Shown here piece by piece: positions 1 through 9,659 of a stretch of DNA of 42,562 nucleotides; the stretch's first letter is position 1, and each line of letters starts with the position of its first letter. This DNA is from Candidatus Woesearchaeota archaeon (GTDB lineage Archaea; Nanobdellota; Nanobdellia; SCGC-AAA011-G17; GW2011-AR18). The translations under genes were made by a program, and so were the position numbers. Where the stretch lies: contig JAGVZW010000035.1 of the NCBI GenBank assembly GCA_018302235.1, positions 1 through 42,562 of the forward strand, in the 5' to 3' direction. The notes beneath the pieces were generated by a model. The model searched no databases. It was not told where the DNA came from and saw only the letters and a program-made list of their open reading frames with translations.

Positions 1-803
1 GGTGTACTCAATTAATTTCTTTACCTAGAAAATGGATTATAAATAATAATGTTAAGAAAGGAACGGAATTAGATGTTGATGAAGAAGATAATAAAATAAT
101 TGTTTCTTTAGATAAAATTGAGATAAAAAAGAAAGAGATTGATCTAAGAGATTATAATGAAAGGATGATTAGATGGGTCATTTCAGCTTTCTACAAATTA
201 GGTTACGATGAAATTATTGTGCAATATAATAATGAAAAACAATTAGAAATAATTCAAAATTTAATAAAAAATATTACTCCTGGTTTTAACTTAGTAATAC
301 AGAAAAAAAGATGTATAATAAAATCATTGGTGAAAGAGAATATTGAAGAACTAGAAGAAACCTTGAGAAAGGCCTTTTTAATCACAATTTCTATGGGAAA
401 TAATATTATTGAAGCTATTAAAAATAATCAATTTAATGCCTTAAAAAATATAAGAGATATAGAAGAAATAAATAATCAATTAACAAACTATTATGAAAGA
501 TTAATTAATATCAGGCATGTAAGAAATGCTAATTTAAGATATGTTATTGCTTGGAATTTAGAAAAGATAGCAGATAAATATAAAGAAATTTGTGACAAAA
601 AAATAGATCGTATAAGAGAATTAGAGGATATTAATCGGATTTTAGAGGGGTTTTATCAATTATATCTTAATTTTGATATGAATAAATTACAAAAATTGGA
701 GGGTTTAAAAGCTAGATTTAAGGCTCAAGATCCTATTTTAATGGCTTTAATCTCTATTGTTTATGATTTTTCTACTACTTTAATTATGTTAAATGATAAT
801 TAG
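1..803 (+). CDS. AbrB-PhoU domain phosphate-uptake-type regulator (5' end cut off)
   Basis: The reading frame is open from base 3 at the left edge, so the true start lies outside the window; at least 266 residues are present. The first ~35 residues read as an AbrB/SpoVT-type DNA-binding strand pattern (SLPRKWI, then KKGTELDV, then KIIVSL). After that comes a long helical part with residues typical of archaeal PhoU-like proteins. Archaeal AbrB-PhoU fusions are thought to regulate phosphate uptake genes; that role is inferred from the architecture only. The gene converges on the DUF362 gene. A first in-frame ATG at 165 would remove the whole AbrB domain, so it is not the start. Confidence 0.75.
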   Translation, partial: CTQLISLPRKWIINNNVKKGTELDVDEEDNKIIVSLDKIEIKKKEIDLRDYNERMIRWVISAFYKLGYDEIIVQYNNEKQLEIIQNLIKNITPGFNLVIQKKRCIIKSLVKENIEELEETLRKAFLITISMGNNIIEAIKNNQFNALKNIRDIEEINNQLTNYYERLINIRHVRNANLRYVIAWNLEKIADKYKEICDKKIDRIRELEDINRILEGFYQLYLNFDMNKLQKLEGLKARFKAQDPILMALISIVYDFSTTLIMLNDN

Positions 804-809
804 TAAAAG

Positions 810-825
810 AAGAAAATATTTTCTT
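810..825. terminator. 16-bp perfect palindrome in convergent gap
   Basis: AAGAAAATATTTTCTT is self-complementary and lies in the 60-bp gap between two converging genes. It could act as a weak bidirectional transcription terminator. It is so AT-rich that chance is possible. Confidence 0.25.
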
Positions 826-863
826 TGGTATTTTATTAAAAGAACAATAAATAATATTATAAA

Positions 864-2075
864 CTATAATTTTAATTTATGAATAAATTTACCAAATCTA
901 TCAATATGCTGTTGAAGATAACCAAACTCTCCTTTAATTTTAATAGATTTTTTATTATCTAAAAAATAACAATACATACATTTTAAACATTTATCTATTG
1001 GAATATTTCCATTTTCTACTTTCAATTCCATTGGACAGATAATATCTAACAATCTATTACATTCATTAACATCTAGAATTTCAAAGGCATCAAGATTAAC
1101 TTCATCTTTAATATAAACATCCTGCCTAACTTTTATTTTGTATAAAAAATCTGGGATAAACCCTGAGGAGAATATTGGATCAAAGGCCCTCCAATATCTT
1201 GGTCTAACAAAAATATTTTTCAAAAGAACAGAACTCATAAGGTTTTTTTTGGCTTTTATAAAATTATAAGTATTTTGAATTTTATCTAAAACATCTAAAT
1301 CTTCTCTGCTAAAACCTTTTATTTTTAGATATTTGATTTCATTGATTTCATAGCCCATTAATTTAGCACAAACGGCATCAACTAAAAAACAGTCATTCCC
1401 AGCTACTAAACAACCAACCTTTTTGGCTATACCATCACCTGGACCATTGCCTTCCATAGCAATGATACCATCAACTATATTTAAGTTAATTCTAATTTGG
1501 TTACCTAAAGAAACAATATTTGGAAAAAAATTATCGTGGATTCTTCTTTTCTCTAATCCTTGTAAACAACCCATTAAATTCTTAGTTGCGATACTTATTC
1601 CAGCTTCTACATGTGTTTTTAATTTAGGTAAATTAATAACAAAATCTGCTTTAAATATTTCTTCGCTTATTTTAACAAATTTATCGTCTGCTAGAGTTAT
1701 CTTTCTATAAGTCGTTTTGTTCAAGTCAATAATTTTAACATTTAAAATTTCACCTAAGGATTTAATTCTTAATCTTTCTAAAACATCAATACCAATATGA
1801 TTAATGCCACAATTACAGCCTTCAGCAAGAATAATCTCCTTATAACCTCTCTTTTTTAATTCATTAATAACACAAACTATTACCCTTAGATCTGTACTGT
1901 TTCCTGTTAATGCATTCAAATCATTGTTACAGTTTGGTTTTAATAAAATTCTGATGTTCTTATTTTCTGGTAGAGGAAATAAATCAAAGATTTTAGAAAT
2001 AGATTTCTCAATTTCTTTAAACGAAAAAATATTTCTCTCTACAACTACTTTTTTGGATAAATTATATAATTCCAT
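864..2075 (-). CDS. DUF362 family protein with C-terminal CxxCxxC
   Basis: Typical DUF362 features run in order: the KPNCN segment near residue 45, the AEGCN segment, INLPKLKTH followed by KNLMG (the family hallmark), and a C-terminal CLKCMYC near residue 365 that could bind an Fe-S cluster. The biochemical role of the family is not settled. An ATG at 2084 is also in frame, but a TATA-like box (ATTTATAAAT, 2096-2105) is centred about 26 nt before the ATG at 2075, which fits a leaderless start there (403 residues). It belongs to the minus-strand surface-glycan group; the next gene upstream starts with its own promoter. Confidence 0.8.
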   Translation of the reverse strand: MELYNLSKKVVVERNIFSFKEIEKSISKIFDLFPLPENKNIRILLKPNCNNDLNALTGNSTDLRVIVCVINELKKRGYKEIILAEGCNCGINHIGIDVLERLRIKSLGEILNVKIIDLNKTTYRKITLADDKFVKISEEIFKADFVINLPKLKTHVEAGISIATKNLMGCLQGLEKRRIHDNFFPNIVSLGNQIRINLNIVDGIIAMEGNGPGDGIAKKVGCLVAGNDCFLVDAVCAKLMGYEINEIKYLKIKGFSREDLDVLDKIQNTYNFIKAKKNLMSSVLLKNIFVRPRYWRAFDPIFSSGFIPDFLYKIKVRQDVYIKDEVNLDAFEILDVNECNRLLDIICPMELKVENGNIPIDKCLKCMYCYFLDNKKSIKIKGEFGYLQQHIDRFGKFIHKLKL

Positions 2076-2129
2076 ATTATTCATTTAAGTTAATAATTTA
2101 TAAATCTTTATTATAGTTTCTAAAAAAAA

Positions 2130-3161
2130 TTAAATATAAGTATAACAATCCCATAATTCTAATTCTTTGGGGGTTTCAAAATTACTAATAAAACACCCAT
2201 CTAAATTGGGATAACCGTGCATTCCTTTTATTTTCTCTTTGTTATAATAGTTTGGCCAAAAAACACCGCTATTCTTTAAGCTTATTATCGTTTCTCCATG
2301 CTTTCCACCATGGGGTAAACTGCTTTTTCTCATCATTTCTTCATTCCAAATAATAACTCTACTATCGTCTATATTATCTAGAATTTTCTCTCCGATATCC
2401 CAAAATCTACAGATTGTAGAATCAATAAACATTTTTCCTCTAAAATCTCCAACTAAATCCATAATATCCACAAAAAATTCAACATTGCTCATTCCGTGAT
2501 CACTCCAAATAATTATCTTTCCCTCACCAAAAGCCTCAACAATAAATCTAATTCTATCATCCATTTCTTTCAAACAATCTTCAAATTCTATGGAATTTAC
2601 ACCGAACTTATGGCCTGTTTTATCCAATTTAACCAAATGAATATAATACACATCAAAATCTTTATCAAAATATCTAACAAAGATTTTTGTATTATTCTCT
2701 TTAAAAAATGGTCTAATTTTATGTTTTCCATTCACAACAAAATGCGGCCAAGTATACACTAAATATTTTTTATTTGAAAAATAACTATTTTTAATGTCCC
2801 AAACATTTCTTTCTGTAGAAACATCTATCCAAGAAAAAACATCAAAAGGAATGTTGTGTAATTTACACAAATAACTTCTTCCGTCTAAATATTGTTTTAA
2901 AGCAAAAATATAATCTAAAGTACCTCTAAATCTTTCCAAATATTTTTTATCTTTTAAAAATCTAAAATATCCCTCTTTCTTAATAAATTCAACCCAAATA
3001 TCATTTTCTATGGGCTTTTTACCAGTAAAAAAACTAAATTCTATTCCAGTATAACCAAAAATTGTTTTTAGCCTAGCTTTATTCTGGAAACTATTTAAAA
3101 ACTTCATTTTATCTAATTGATCATAACCTAAGGCATCCAAACAAATAATTAATGTTTTCAT
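2130..3161 (-). CDS. Alkaline phosphatase superfamily (phosphodiesterase-type) protein
   Basis: It has metal-binding patterns of the type I phosphodiesterase/AlkP superfamily: LDALG near residue 9, a probable Thr nucleophile in GYTGIEFS (about residue 38), LDKTGHKFG, SDHGM, and a late MHGYP. It has no signal peptide or membrane segment, so it probably acts in the cytoplasm on a phosphoester or phosphosugar substrate. The substrate cannot be read from the sequence. The setting among glycan genes suggests a phosphotransfer or hydrolysis step in surface-glycan metabolism (inference). A TATA-like ATTTAAAT is centred ~26 nt before the ATG, so it is probably leaderless and separately transcribed. 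Confidence 0.75.
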   Translation of the reverse strand: MKTLIICLDALGYDQLDKMKFLNSFQNKARLKTIFGYTGIEFSFFTGKKPIENDIWVEFIKKEGYFRFLKDKKYLERFRGTLDYIFALKQYLDGRSYLCKLHNIPFDVFSWIDVSTERNVWDIKNSYFSNKKYLVYTWPHFVVNGKHKIRPFFKENNTKIFVRYFDKDFDVYYIHLVKLDKTGHKFGVNSIEFEDCLKEMDDRIRFIVEAFGEGKIIIWSDHGMSNVEFFVDIMDLVGDFRGKMFIDSTICRFWDIGEKILDNIDDSRVIIWNEEMMRKSSLPHGGKHGETIISLKNSGVFWPNYYNKEKIKGMHGYPNLDGCFISNFETPKELELWDCYTYI

Positions 3162-3327
3162 AGTTTTTAAAGATAGAACAATAATTTAAATCTTATTTTT
3201 CTTAAGATTGTATTTAATAATTTCTTAATGCCAATATTAAAAATATAATTTTAATAAGTATAATGGTTATTAATTACAACATTAAACTTTCTCGGTAAAA
3301 GACATACTTTTTTCTGTGTTTTTTAAA

Positions 3328-3606
3328 TTAATTTGCTTGAGAAAGCTTAATTAATCTTGCCTCTAAAACCGTTCCATTAGATTTAAAATCAGTATCTCCA
3401 TTACCTTCTACCCTTTCATAAGACAATAATTCAGTATAACATTCACAATCAGCCCATCTTAGTCTATCAATATACCTAATTAATTCCCATTTAGTCTCGA
3501 AGCAGATAAAACTATTAGAGCCATTAAAAGCAACAGCATAGTTAAATTTAAGCGTATCATCACACCTAACAAGTTCTTTACCATTAAATACATAATATTC
3601 TTTCAT
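3328..3606 (-). CDS. Small hypothetical protein, 92 residues
   Basis: Not recognised. The product is a soluble, mixed alpha/beta-looking protein with four cysteines and a WADCECYTE segment, but no clear zinc motif. It is probably a real gene: a TATA-like TTATATAAA (3625-3634) sits about 24 nt before the ATG, the position seen for other leaderless genes here, and no longer ORF covers it. The 166 bp downstream (3162-3327) hold only AT-rich sequence and the promoter of the phosphodiesterase gene. Confidence 0.5.
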   Translation of the reverse strand: MKEYYVFNGKELVRCDDTLKFNYAVAFNGSNSFICFETKWELIRYIDRLRWADCECYTELLSYERVEGNGDTDFKSNGTVLEARLIKLSQAN

Positions 3607-3663
3607 GAAAATACAAAAAATAGCTTATATAAAAAGCTTCTTCATTAATAAAAAATATATTTT

Positions 3664-4935
3664 CTAAACTATCTTTTGTAAAAAGAAAGCAACATAAGCA
3701 TTAGCGTAATCCTGGCTTATTGATTCCCAATCATTGCCTTTTACAGGATAAACCTTACTCAAAACTTCCTTTCCCTTCATTAACATTTCTTTATCCACTG
3801 AATCCTCTTTCAAAGAAAATAATACAAAAGGCATAGCAGAAAATATTATTAAATCAGGTCCTGACGAAGAATACAACATCTTAAAATAATTCTCTTTTAA
3901 TTGATTTTTTACCCTTTTAAAAAATTTATACTTAAAATAATAAGGCAAAGTCACTCTCATGAGTTTAGGAATAATCTTATTATTTAATCCTCTTAATTTT
4001 AGAAACCAATACCCATATGGCTCATAATAATTTTTATTCATATTTTGAATTGCATTACTTAAATCATCAATATTAAGAATATTTTTTCCAGTAAATTTAG
4101 AAAAGAAATATTTAGAAACCTCTAACATATCTTCTCTGGCTTGATGCCAATATTCTATGTCGCTTAAATTAATTTCTTTATCTAAATCTAATTTCCATAA
4201 AGTAGCTTCACTAACTCTATCAGCAAAATATGGAATGACTTCATATAATTCAGAAAAATCTTTTTTATATGTTTCTTTAAAAATTTGCATTCTTTTAAAA
4301 TAAGTGGGGGCATATTTTTCACTTAAAATTAACAAAGCAGTACATGCATCAATATAAACCTTAGCAACAAAGTATTTTAACATCTCTGGATCGTGTTTTC
4401 CATCCAAAGAGATATATTCTATCATATGAGTCATTCTATTTAACAAAATCCTTGCACCCTCAGCTAGCGGTATATCTTCTACTTTATAATTTGGAATTAA
4501 ATATCTTAAATCTTCACCCCAGACAATAGTGGAGGCATTACGTAACTCATAGTATCTTAACATAGGAAATAATTTTTTTAATTGTTCAACAGTTAAACAT
4601 TTGAAATCATAATAAAAATTATCCCCTAATGTTTGATTTTTGTCAAACATCTCTAAAATAATTCCTTTTTTTCCCCATCTAGAAGCGACTTCTTTAGCAA
4701 CATTTTCAATATAATCATCATCTATTTTTTCATCTGTTATAACATAAACATCATAATCGTTTGCAGGAAAAAATTTATCGTGAATAAATCTTCCACTACC
4801 TTCTCCCCTACCAAAACCTCCATAAAGTATGATACTTCTAACACCTTTAATTCTTTCTAAAACAACTTTATTAGCCAAATCCATATGTTCTTTGACATGA
4901 CTATCTCCTTTTGAATTAAAACAATATTCACCCAT
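3664..4935 (-). CDS. Nucleotidyltransferase-fold protein
   Basis: The N-terminal ~150 residues carry the polymerase-beta-superfamily signature: GGFGRGEG (39-46) followed by NDYDVYV with acidic residues D60 and D62, the expected metal ligands. The remaining ~270 residues are helical, with no known domain recognised. This architecture matches archaeal nucleotidyltransferase-domain proteins of unknown target, which could be a sugar, lipid head group or protein. The setting among glycan genes makes nucleotide or phosphosugar activation possible but unproven. The gene lies 39 bp downstream of the flippase-like gene. Confidence 0.7.
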   Translation of the reverse strand: MGEYCFNSKGDSHVKEHMDLANKVVLERIKGVRSIILYGGFGRGEGSGRFIHDKFFPANDYDVYVITDEKIDDDYIENVAKEVASRWGKKGIILEMFDKNQTLGDNFYYDFKCLTVEQLKKLFPMLRYYELRNASTIVWGEDLRYLIPNYKVEDIPLAEGARILLNRMTHMIEYISLDGKHDPEMLKYFVAKVYIDACTALLILSEKYAPTYFKRMQIFKETYKKDFSELYEVIPYFADRVSEATLWKLDLDKEINLSDIEYWHQAREDMLEVSKYFFSKFTGKNILNIDDLSNAIQNMNKNYYEPYGYWFLKLRGLNNKIIPKLMRVTLPYYFKYKFFKRVKNQLKENYFKMLYSSSGPDLIIFSAMPFVLFSLKEDSVDKEMLMKGKEVLSKVYPVKGNDWESISQDYANAYVAFFLQKIV

Positions 4936-4974
4936 ATTAAAAAAATGATATTTGGATTTATTAACTTTTATATA

Positions 4975-5901
4975 TTATTTCTTCCATCTTAAACTAATAA
5001 AAAACCCAAAGATAGCTGGAATTATTCCAAGAAAAAACATAGAAATTAAAGAAGTTAGTACAATAATATCTGGATTTATTCCAAATTTTGACATAAAGAA
5101 TATAAGAGATAATTCTCTGATACCCAATCCTGCTATTGATATAGGCAGTAAACCAATTATTGTTCCTAATGGGAATACAGAAATAAATATTAAATAACTC
5201 ATTTTTAAACCTAAAGCTACTCCTATTAAATATGCAAAACTATAATTACCTATCCAATATAAAAAAGAAAATATTATTGGCTTTAAACATTTTTTAAATG
5301 GTGGAAGATTAGAATAAAATTCATCAAAAAATTCCTTAATTTTGTCTTTAAGTTTGTTTGGAATAAAATGAATATAAAAGAATCTAAAAAACCATTTGCT
5401 TCGTTTTTTACTATAAAAAAAATATAATAATAAGAAAAAACAAATTATAAAAATTAATAAATATAAATAGATATTTTGAATAAAATCAATTAAAAAAAAA
5501 CAACCTAATAGGGCTAAAGGAACAATTACTAAAATATCAAAAATTTTTTCAATAAAAAAACTTGAGCTACATACTGCTAAAGATTTGTTACAATGGTCTT
5601 TTAGATATAATGATCTTAGAATGCCTCCACTTTTAGATGGTGTAATATAGCTATAATAAATTCCAATCAAACTTATTTTGAATAATTTAAAATAATTAAC
5701 ATAGATATTTTGCAATTTTAATATTTCAAACCATTTTTTAACACACATAAATAAAACAAATACACCAAGGATTAAAGCAATAAAAAGAATTTTAAGATTA
5801 AGATTAATAAATGACTGTATTAATTTTAACCACCCTATATTCCATAATAAATAAATAAATACGATAAGACCGGTTAAAGATAATATTTTTTTGTAATTCA
5901 T
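4975..5901 (-). CDS. Flippase-like / LPG-synthase TM-domain membrane protein
   Basis: A polytopic membrane protein of 308 residues with about eight hydrophobic segments. It has the signatures of the lysylphosphatidylglycerol-synthase TM (UPF0104) family: SYITPSKSGGILR near residue 85-97 and LPISIAGLGIRE near 255-265. Archaeal members often sit in polysaccharide and N-glycosylation clusters, and a lipid or glycolipid transport role is suspected. There is no attached catalytic domain. A TATA-like ATATAAAT (5923-5931) is centred 26 nt before the ATG, which supports a leaderless start. Confidence 0.8.
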   Translation of the reverse strand: MNYKKILSLTGLIVFIYLLWNIGWLKLIQSFINLNLKILFIALILGVFVLFMCVKKWFEILKLQNIYVNYFKLFKISLIGIYYSYITPSKSGGILRSLYLKDHCNKSLAVCSSSFFIEKIFDILVIVPLALLGCFFLIDFIQNIYLYLLIFIICFFLLLYFFYSKKRSKWFFRFFYIHFIPNKLKDKIKEFFDEFYSNLPPFKKCLKPIIFSFLYWIGNYSFAYLIGVALGLKMSYLIFISVFPLGTIIGLLPISIAGLGIRELSLIFFMSKFGINPDIIVLTSLISMFFLGIIPAIFGFFISLRWKK

Positions 5902-5931
5902 AATTCTTTAAAAAAATTTAAGCATATAAAT

Positions 5932-7389
5932 TTATCCTTTAAAATCCTTAATGTGCCCAAATACTGCCTTTAACCCCTTTAATTTATATTTTATGTCGTT
6001 TATATTTCTAATTTTAGATATGTGCCTAAGTATATATTTTGGATTTAAAAATATTTTTGTGTATATCATATTGCAAATATTCATAACATCATCAGCTTCC
6101 ATATCTATTGTTTTTAAAACTGGTTCTCTCATATCATATCTTTCATAGTATTTATAATTAAATCTAAACCATCCCCTTTCAAGTGCTTCTTTAAATAATG
6201 GTGTACCTGGATATGGAATAATAATTGTAGATTGTAAAATATCAGCATCTCCACTCAACATTAATTTTTTAGCTAATATTAATGTATTCAATGCTTCTTT
6301 TCTTGTCTCCCATGGATAACCAATTATCATTGTTAAATGAACATTTAATCTATTTTTTTTAATTAATTTACAACCATTAATAATTTGTTCAATAGTTATA
6401 CTCTTACAGATTTTATCAAGTGTTTTTTGATTTCCACTTTCCAATCCTAGTTTTAATAATCTAAAATTTGCTTTTTTCATTAATCTTAAATTCTCATCAT
6501 TAATAAAATCAAACCTCATATTGCAACTAAAACTTATTTTTTTATTGTAACCTCTATTAATTATTTCATTACAAAAGTCTTCTAACCATTTTCCATTCAT
6601 AAATGTTCCACTATCATCAAATATTTCTTTAACATCATATTTCTCTATTAAAATTCCAATTTCATCTAAAACATTTTTAACACCTCTAACCCTATGTTTT
6701 GGAAATAGTATTGGCCAAGCACAAAATTTGCATTTACCATATGGGCAATCTCTTCCTGACATAATATACATAAATGGCTTAACAGGAATATTATATTCTA
6801 TATTATATAAATTACATTTAGTTAACTCTCTATCAATAAATGGCAAATCATCTAAATTATTATTTTCTAGATTTAGAATACCTGATTTTTTAATAACGTT
6901 GTTTTCTTTAAAATATATACCCCCTATCATCCAACTATGTTTATGGCTTAAATAATCACAGATGCTTAACAAAGAAAAATCATAATCTCCCCCTGTAATA
7001 ATAAAATCAACTTTAGAATTTTCAAAAGATTCCTCAGGAAATGCACTAACATGGTCTCCCATTAAGACAATTTTAACTTCTTTGATATCTTTAAGTCTTT
7101 CAATCCACTCCCAATGCATTTTAATCACTGGGGTTTTTGTTTCTATAGCTATGATATCTACATTAGATTTTTTAAAAAATTCTAAGAATTCTTGATCGAT
7201 TAAACCCTCAACAATTGCATCCTTCCAAATGACGTTATATCCATTAAATTTTAATAAAGTAGCTGCAGATGCTGGAATTATTGGAAATATATAGGTCGGG
7301 TTATTAAACCATTGAAATTGTCTGTTTTGTGATAATAAGGGCACACCTTTATAACTATGTAAAGGTGGATAACAAACCATAATATTCAT
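5932..7389 (-). CDS. B12-binding-type radical SAM enzyme (CX4CX2C variant)
   Basis: The N-terminal ~150 residues have a cobalamin-binding-like Rossmann pattern (PASAATLLKFNGY; VLMGDHVSAFPEES; VDFIITGG). A radical SAM core follows with cluster cysteines C215, C220 and C223. The first spacing is four residues (CPYGKCKFC), not the classic three. Later elements FDDSGTFMNG, LLKLGLESGNQ and MIIGYPWET are typical of the class. Substrate unknown; relatives act as methyltransferases or on lipids and natural products. It overlaps the flippase gene by 4 nt (ATGA), so the two are translationally coupled, tying it to lipid-linked glycan work. Confidence 0.85.
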   Translation of the reverse strand: MNIMVCYPPLHSYKGVPLLSQNRQFQWFNNPTYIFPIIPASAATLLKFNGYNVIWKDAIVEGLIDQEFLEFFKKSNVDIIAIETKTPVIKMHWEWIERLKDIKEVKIVLMGDHVSAFPEESFENSKVDFIITGGDYDFSLLSICDYLSHKHSWMIGGIYFKENNVIKKSGILNLENNNLDDLPFIDRELTKCNLYNIEYNIPVKPFMYIMSGRDCPYGKCKFCAWPILFPKHRVRGVKNVLDEIGILIEKYDVKEIFDDSGTFMNGKWLEDFCNEIINRGYNKKISFSCNMRFDFINDENLRLMKKANFRLLKLGLESGNQKTLDKICKSITIEQIINGCKLIKKNRLNVHLTMIIGYPWETRKEALNTLILAKKLMLSGDADILQSTIIIPYPGTPLFKEALERGWFRFNYKYYERYDMREPVLKTIDMEADDVMNICNMIYTKIFLNPKYILRHISKIRNINDIKYKLKGLKAVFGHIKDFKG

Positions 7390-8612
7390 TTTTCCCTCAA
7401 AAGAGCATATATAAATAATAATAAAAATAAAGAGGTTATTAAAATTACCAAATTATAAACAATAGTATTTAAACTATCATGTTTAAAATATATAATTAAA
7501 ACCTGTATAATATTAAATAGGTATAAAATAACAATAAAAAAATATTTTTTTATTGTTATTAGATAAAAACATAATAAATAGAGTAAACAATAAACACCAA
7601 TAAAAAGACCATACCATCCTAATAAATAAGCAATATCTAGATACTGTTTACCATAAAAAATATTTAAAATAACATTACTAAATGTAAAATATAAAAAAAC
7701 CAAGATTGAGATGAAACAAAAAACAATTAATATAGATTTTAATAAGATATTCTTAGTTTTTTCTTGTTTGATGTGTTTGTCAACAATCTTTGGTACCATA
7801 ACCTGACTGACAGATATAGAACCAAAAAATAAAACCTTTCCAATCATACTCAATGCTATATAAAAACCAGTCTCTGTACTAGAAAAATAATGTTTAATCA
7901 TTAGTATATCTATTGTATAAAAGGCTGTTAAAGAAATTAGCATAAATAATATTGGTATAGAATCAAATAAATTTTCTTCTATTTTTTCCTCTTTTTTCTT
8001 TAAAATATTTTTTAAGGAAAAAAAACCAAAGATTAATGGAATTAATATAGAAATAATAACTGCTAATAATGCCCCTCCTATTTTATAACCTAAAACTATT
8101 AAAAGTAATACAACAAAAACCTTAACGAGAGCCTCTATAATTAGGTTTGCTCCTAATTTCTTAAACCATTGAAGTCCTTGAAGCATACCCCTTTGAAGCG
8201 ATAATAATAGGGTTAGAACAATAAATGGTGTAATTATATATAAATAAATGATGTCTATATTTAAATAATCTGCAATTGATTTACTAAACAAAATAAAAAA
8301 AAATATGATAATAAGCCCTATACAAAATAGTTTTAATAATGTTCTTCTAAATAAAAAATTAATCTTTTTATATTCATTTTTAGCCTTTAATTCTGCAATA
8401 TGCTGTGCAGTGGATGTTTGTACAGCATAATAAAGTACTGTAAACATATATATTAAACTTAAAATAACACCTAAAACACCATATTCGTTTGGCCCTAGCC
8501 ATCTTCCTAGAATAAAATGAAATACAAACCCTAAAAAATTATGAAAACTTGAGGCTAAAAATAGAATAAAATTATCTCTAAAGAATGCGTTTTCTTTTAA
8601 GATTTTAAACAT
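7386..8612 (-). CDS. Polysaccharide / lipid-linked oligosaccharide flippase (MATE/Wzx-like)
   Basis: A membrane protein of 408 residues with about 12 hydrophobic segments. Its N-terminal LGRWLGPNEYGVLGV pattern is characteristic of Wzx-type flippases in the MOP superfamily. It likely moves a lipid-linked glycan across the cytoplasmic membrane. It starts directly after the stop of the GlcNAc-1-phosphate transferase gene (zero spacing) and overlaps the radical SAM gene downstream by 4 nt, so initiation, possible modification and flipping of the glycan lipid form one operon. Confidence 0.85.
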   Translation of the reverse strand: MFKILKENAFFRDNFILFLASSFHNFLGFVFHFILGRWLGPNEYGVLGVILSLIYMFTVLYYAVQTSTAQHIAELKAKNEYKKINFLFRRTLLKLFCIGLIIIFFFILFSKSIADYLNIDIIYLYIITPFIVLTLLLSLQRGMLQGLQWFKKLGANLIIEALVKVFVVLLLIVLGYKIGGALLAVIISILIPLIFGFFSLKNILKKKEEKIEENLFDSIPILFMLISLTAFYTIDILMIKHYFSSTETGFYIALSMIGKVLFFGSISVSQVMVPKIVDKHIKQEKTKNILLKSILIVFCFISILVFLYFTFSNVILNIFYGKQYLDIAYLLGWYGLFIGVYCLLYLLCFYLITIKKYFFIVILYLFNIIQVLIIYFKHDSLNTIVYNLVILITSLFLLLFIYALLREK

Positions 8613-9608
8613 TTAAATCACCCAAATCAACAAACTAAAGAATATTTCTATTCCAATCATAAAATACATTATTTGTTTTTCTGTATATTTTCCGGAATTA
8701 GTAAAAAAATGGATAACAGAATAATATTTTTTATAGTTTGTTTTGACCTTTTCATTAATGTATTCTCCATAACATTGAGCCTTAAACTTGCTTCTTAATT
8801 TTAAAATAAACTCTAAAATAAATGGAATGGATACAATTAAAGCTGCTTTTTCTAGATTTCCAACTATAGCTATAACTGCTAAAGATCCGCCTAAAAAATA
8901 GGTTAAAGAATCTCCTGGAAATATCTTGGCTGGAAATTTATTATAATAAAAAAAGGCTATTAAAGCAGAAAATATCATTAATGCGAACATTGCAGCAATG
9001 TAACTTTCATTAATATATGCATACAACCCTAAAGAACCAAAGTAAATTATACCCATACCTGTTTCAACGCCATTAATTCCTCCCAATATATTAATCATAT
9101 TAGCTGCTCCAATTACACCAATTGGAACAAAGAATATGGGATAAAGAATACCAAAGTTTATATCTCCAAAAAAAGGCAGATTCATTACTTCATGACCAGC
9201 ATTAATAACCATTAATGGAACAGCAGCAAATAGGGTTAAAAATGGCTTTTGCCATTGATTTAATCCTCCACTCCTTTCTTTATCTTTGTGCACTAATAAA
9301 TCATCTAAAAAACCTACAAATGTTATAATTGATATTGTTAATAAGGAAGCAAAAACAATAATTAGGTTTTCTGTTGTTAATATTTTTGTTTGTATGATAA
9401 ATGTCCTAAAAAAAATAAAAACTAATACTCCAACTAATACACCAGCAACAACTATTAAACCTCCAGATAAAGGAATTAATGGTTTATCTCTTTTATTTTG
9501 GTCTTTGACTTCTAACCCTAGTTTTTTAAGATATCTAATCAAATGTGGGGTTCCAAGATATACTATACTAAAACTTAATAATGCACAAAATAAATTAAAG
9601 TAATTCAT
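8613..9608 (-). CDS. DPAGT1/AglH-type UDP-GlcNAc--dolichyl-phosphate GlcNAc-1-P transferase
   Basis: An integral membrane GT4/MraY-WecA superfamily enzyme, expected to make the first dolichol-PP-sugar of N-glycosylation. Motifs: GFLDD (99-103), NMINILGGINGVE (170-182) and FPGDSLTYFLGG (230-241). The last two are closer to eukaryotic DPAGT1/ALG7 (INILAGINGLE, VGDTFCYF) than to bacterial WecA. Length (331) is normal for archaeal members. A TATA-like TTATAA is centred ~26 nt before the ATG (leaderless), and it is the first gene of the operon with the flippase and radical SAM enzyme. The exact sugar nucleotide is not visible. Confidence 0.85.
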   Translation of the reverse strand: MNYFNLFCALLSFSIVYLGTPHLIRYLKKLGLEVKDQNKRDKPLIPLSGGLIVVAGVLVGVLVFIFFRTFIIQTKILTTENLIIVFASLLTISIITFVGFLDDLLVHKDKERSGGLNQWQKPFLTLFAAVPLMVINAGHEVMNLPFFGDINFGILYPIFFVPIGVIGAANMINILGGINGVETGMGIIYFGSLGLYAYINESYIAAMFALMIFSALIAFFYYNKFPAKIFPGDSLTYFLGGSLAVIAIVGNLEKAALIVSIPFILEFILKLRSKFKAQCYGEYINEKVKTNYKKYYSVIHFFTNSGKYTEKQIMYFMIGIEIFFSLLIWVI

Positions 9609-9659
9609 AAAATTCTAATCAATAAAGAAATTATAAAGATTTCTAAAAAATAAGAAAAA

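Noticed and set aside
1423-1710. Plus-strand 95-codon ORF
   Set aside because: It is antisense inside the DUF362 gene, where the conserved KLKTH and KNLMG motifs are on the minus strand.
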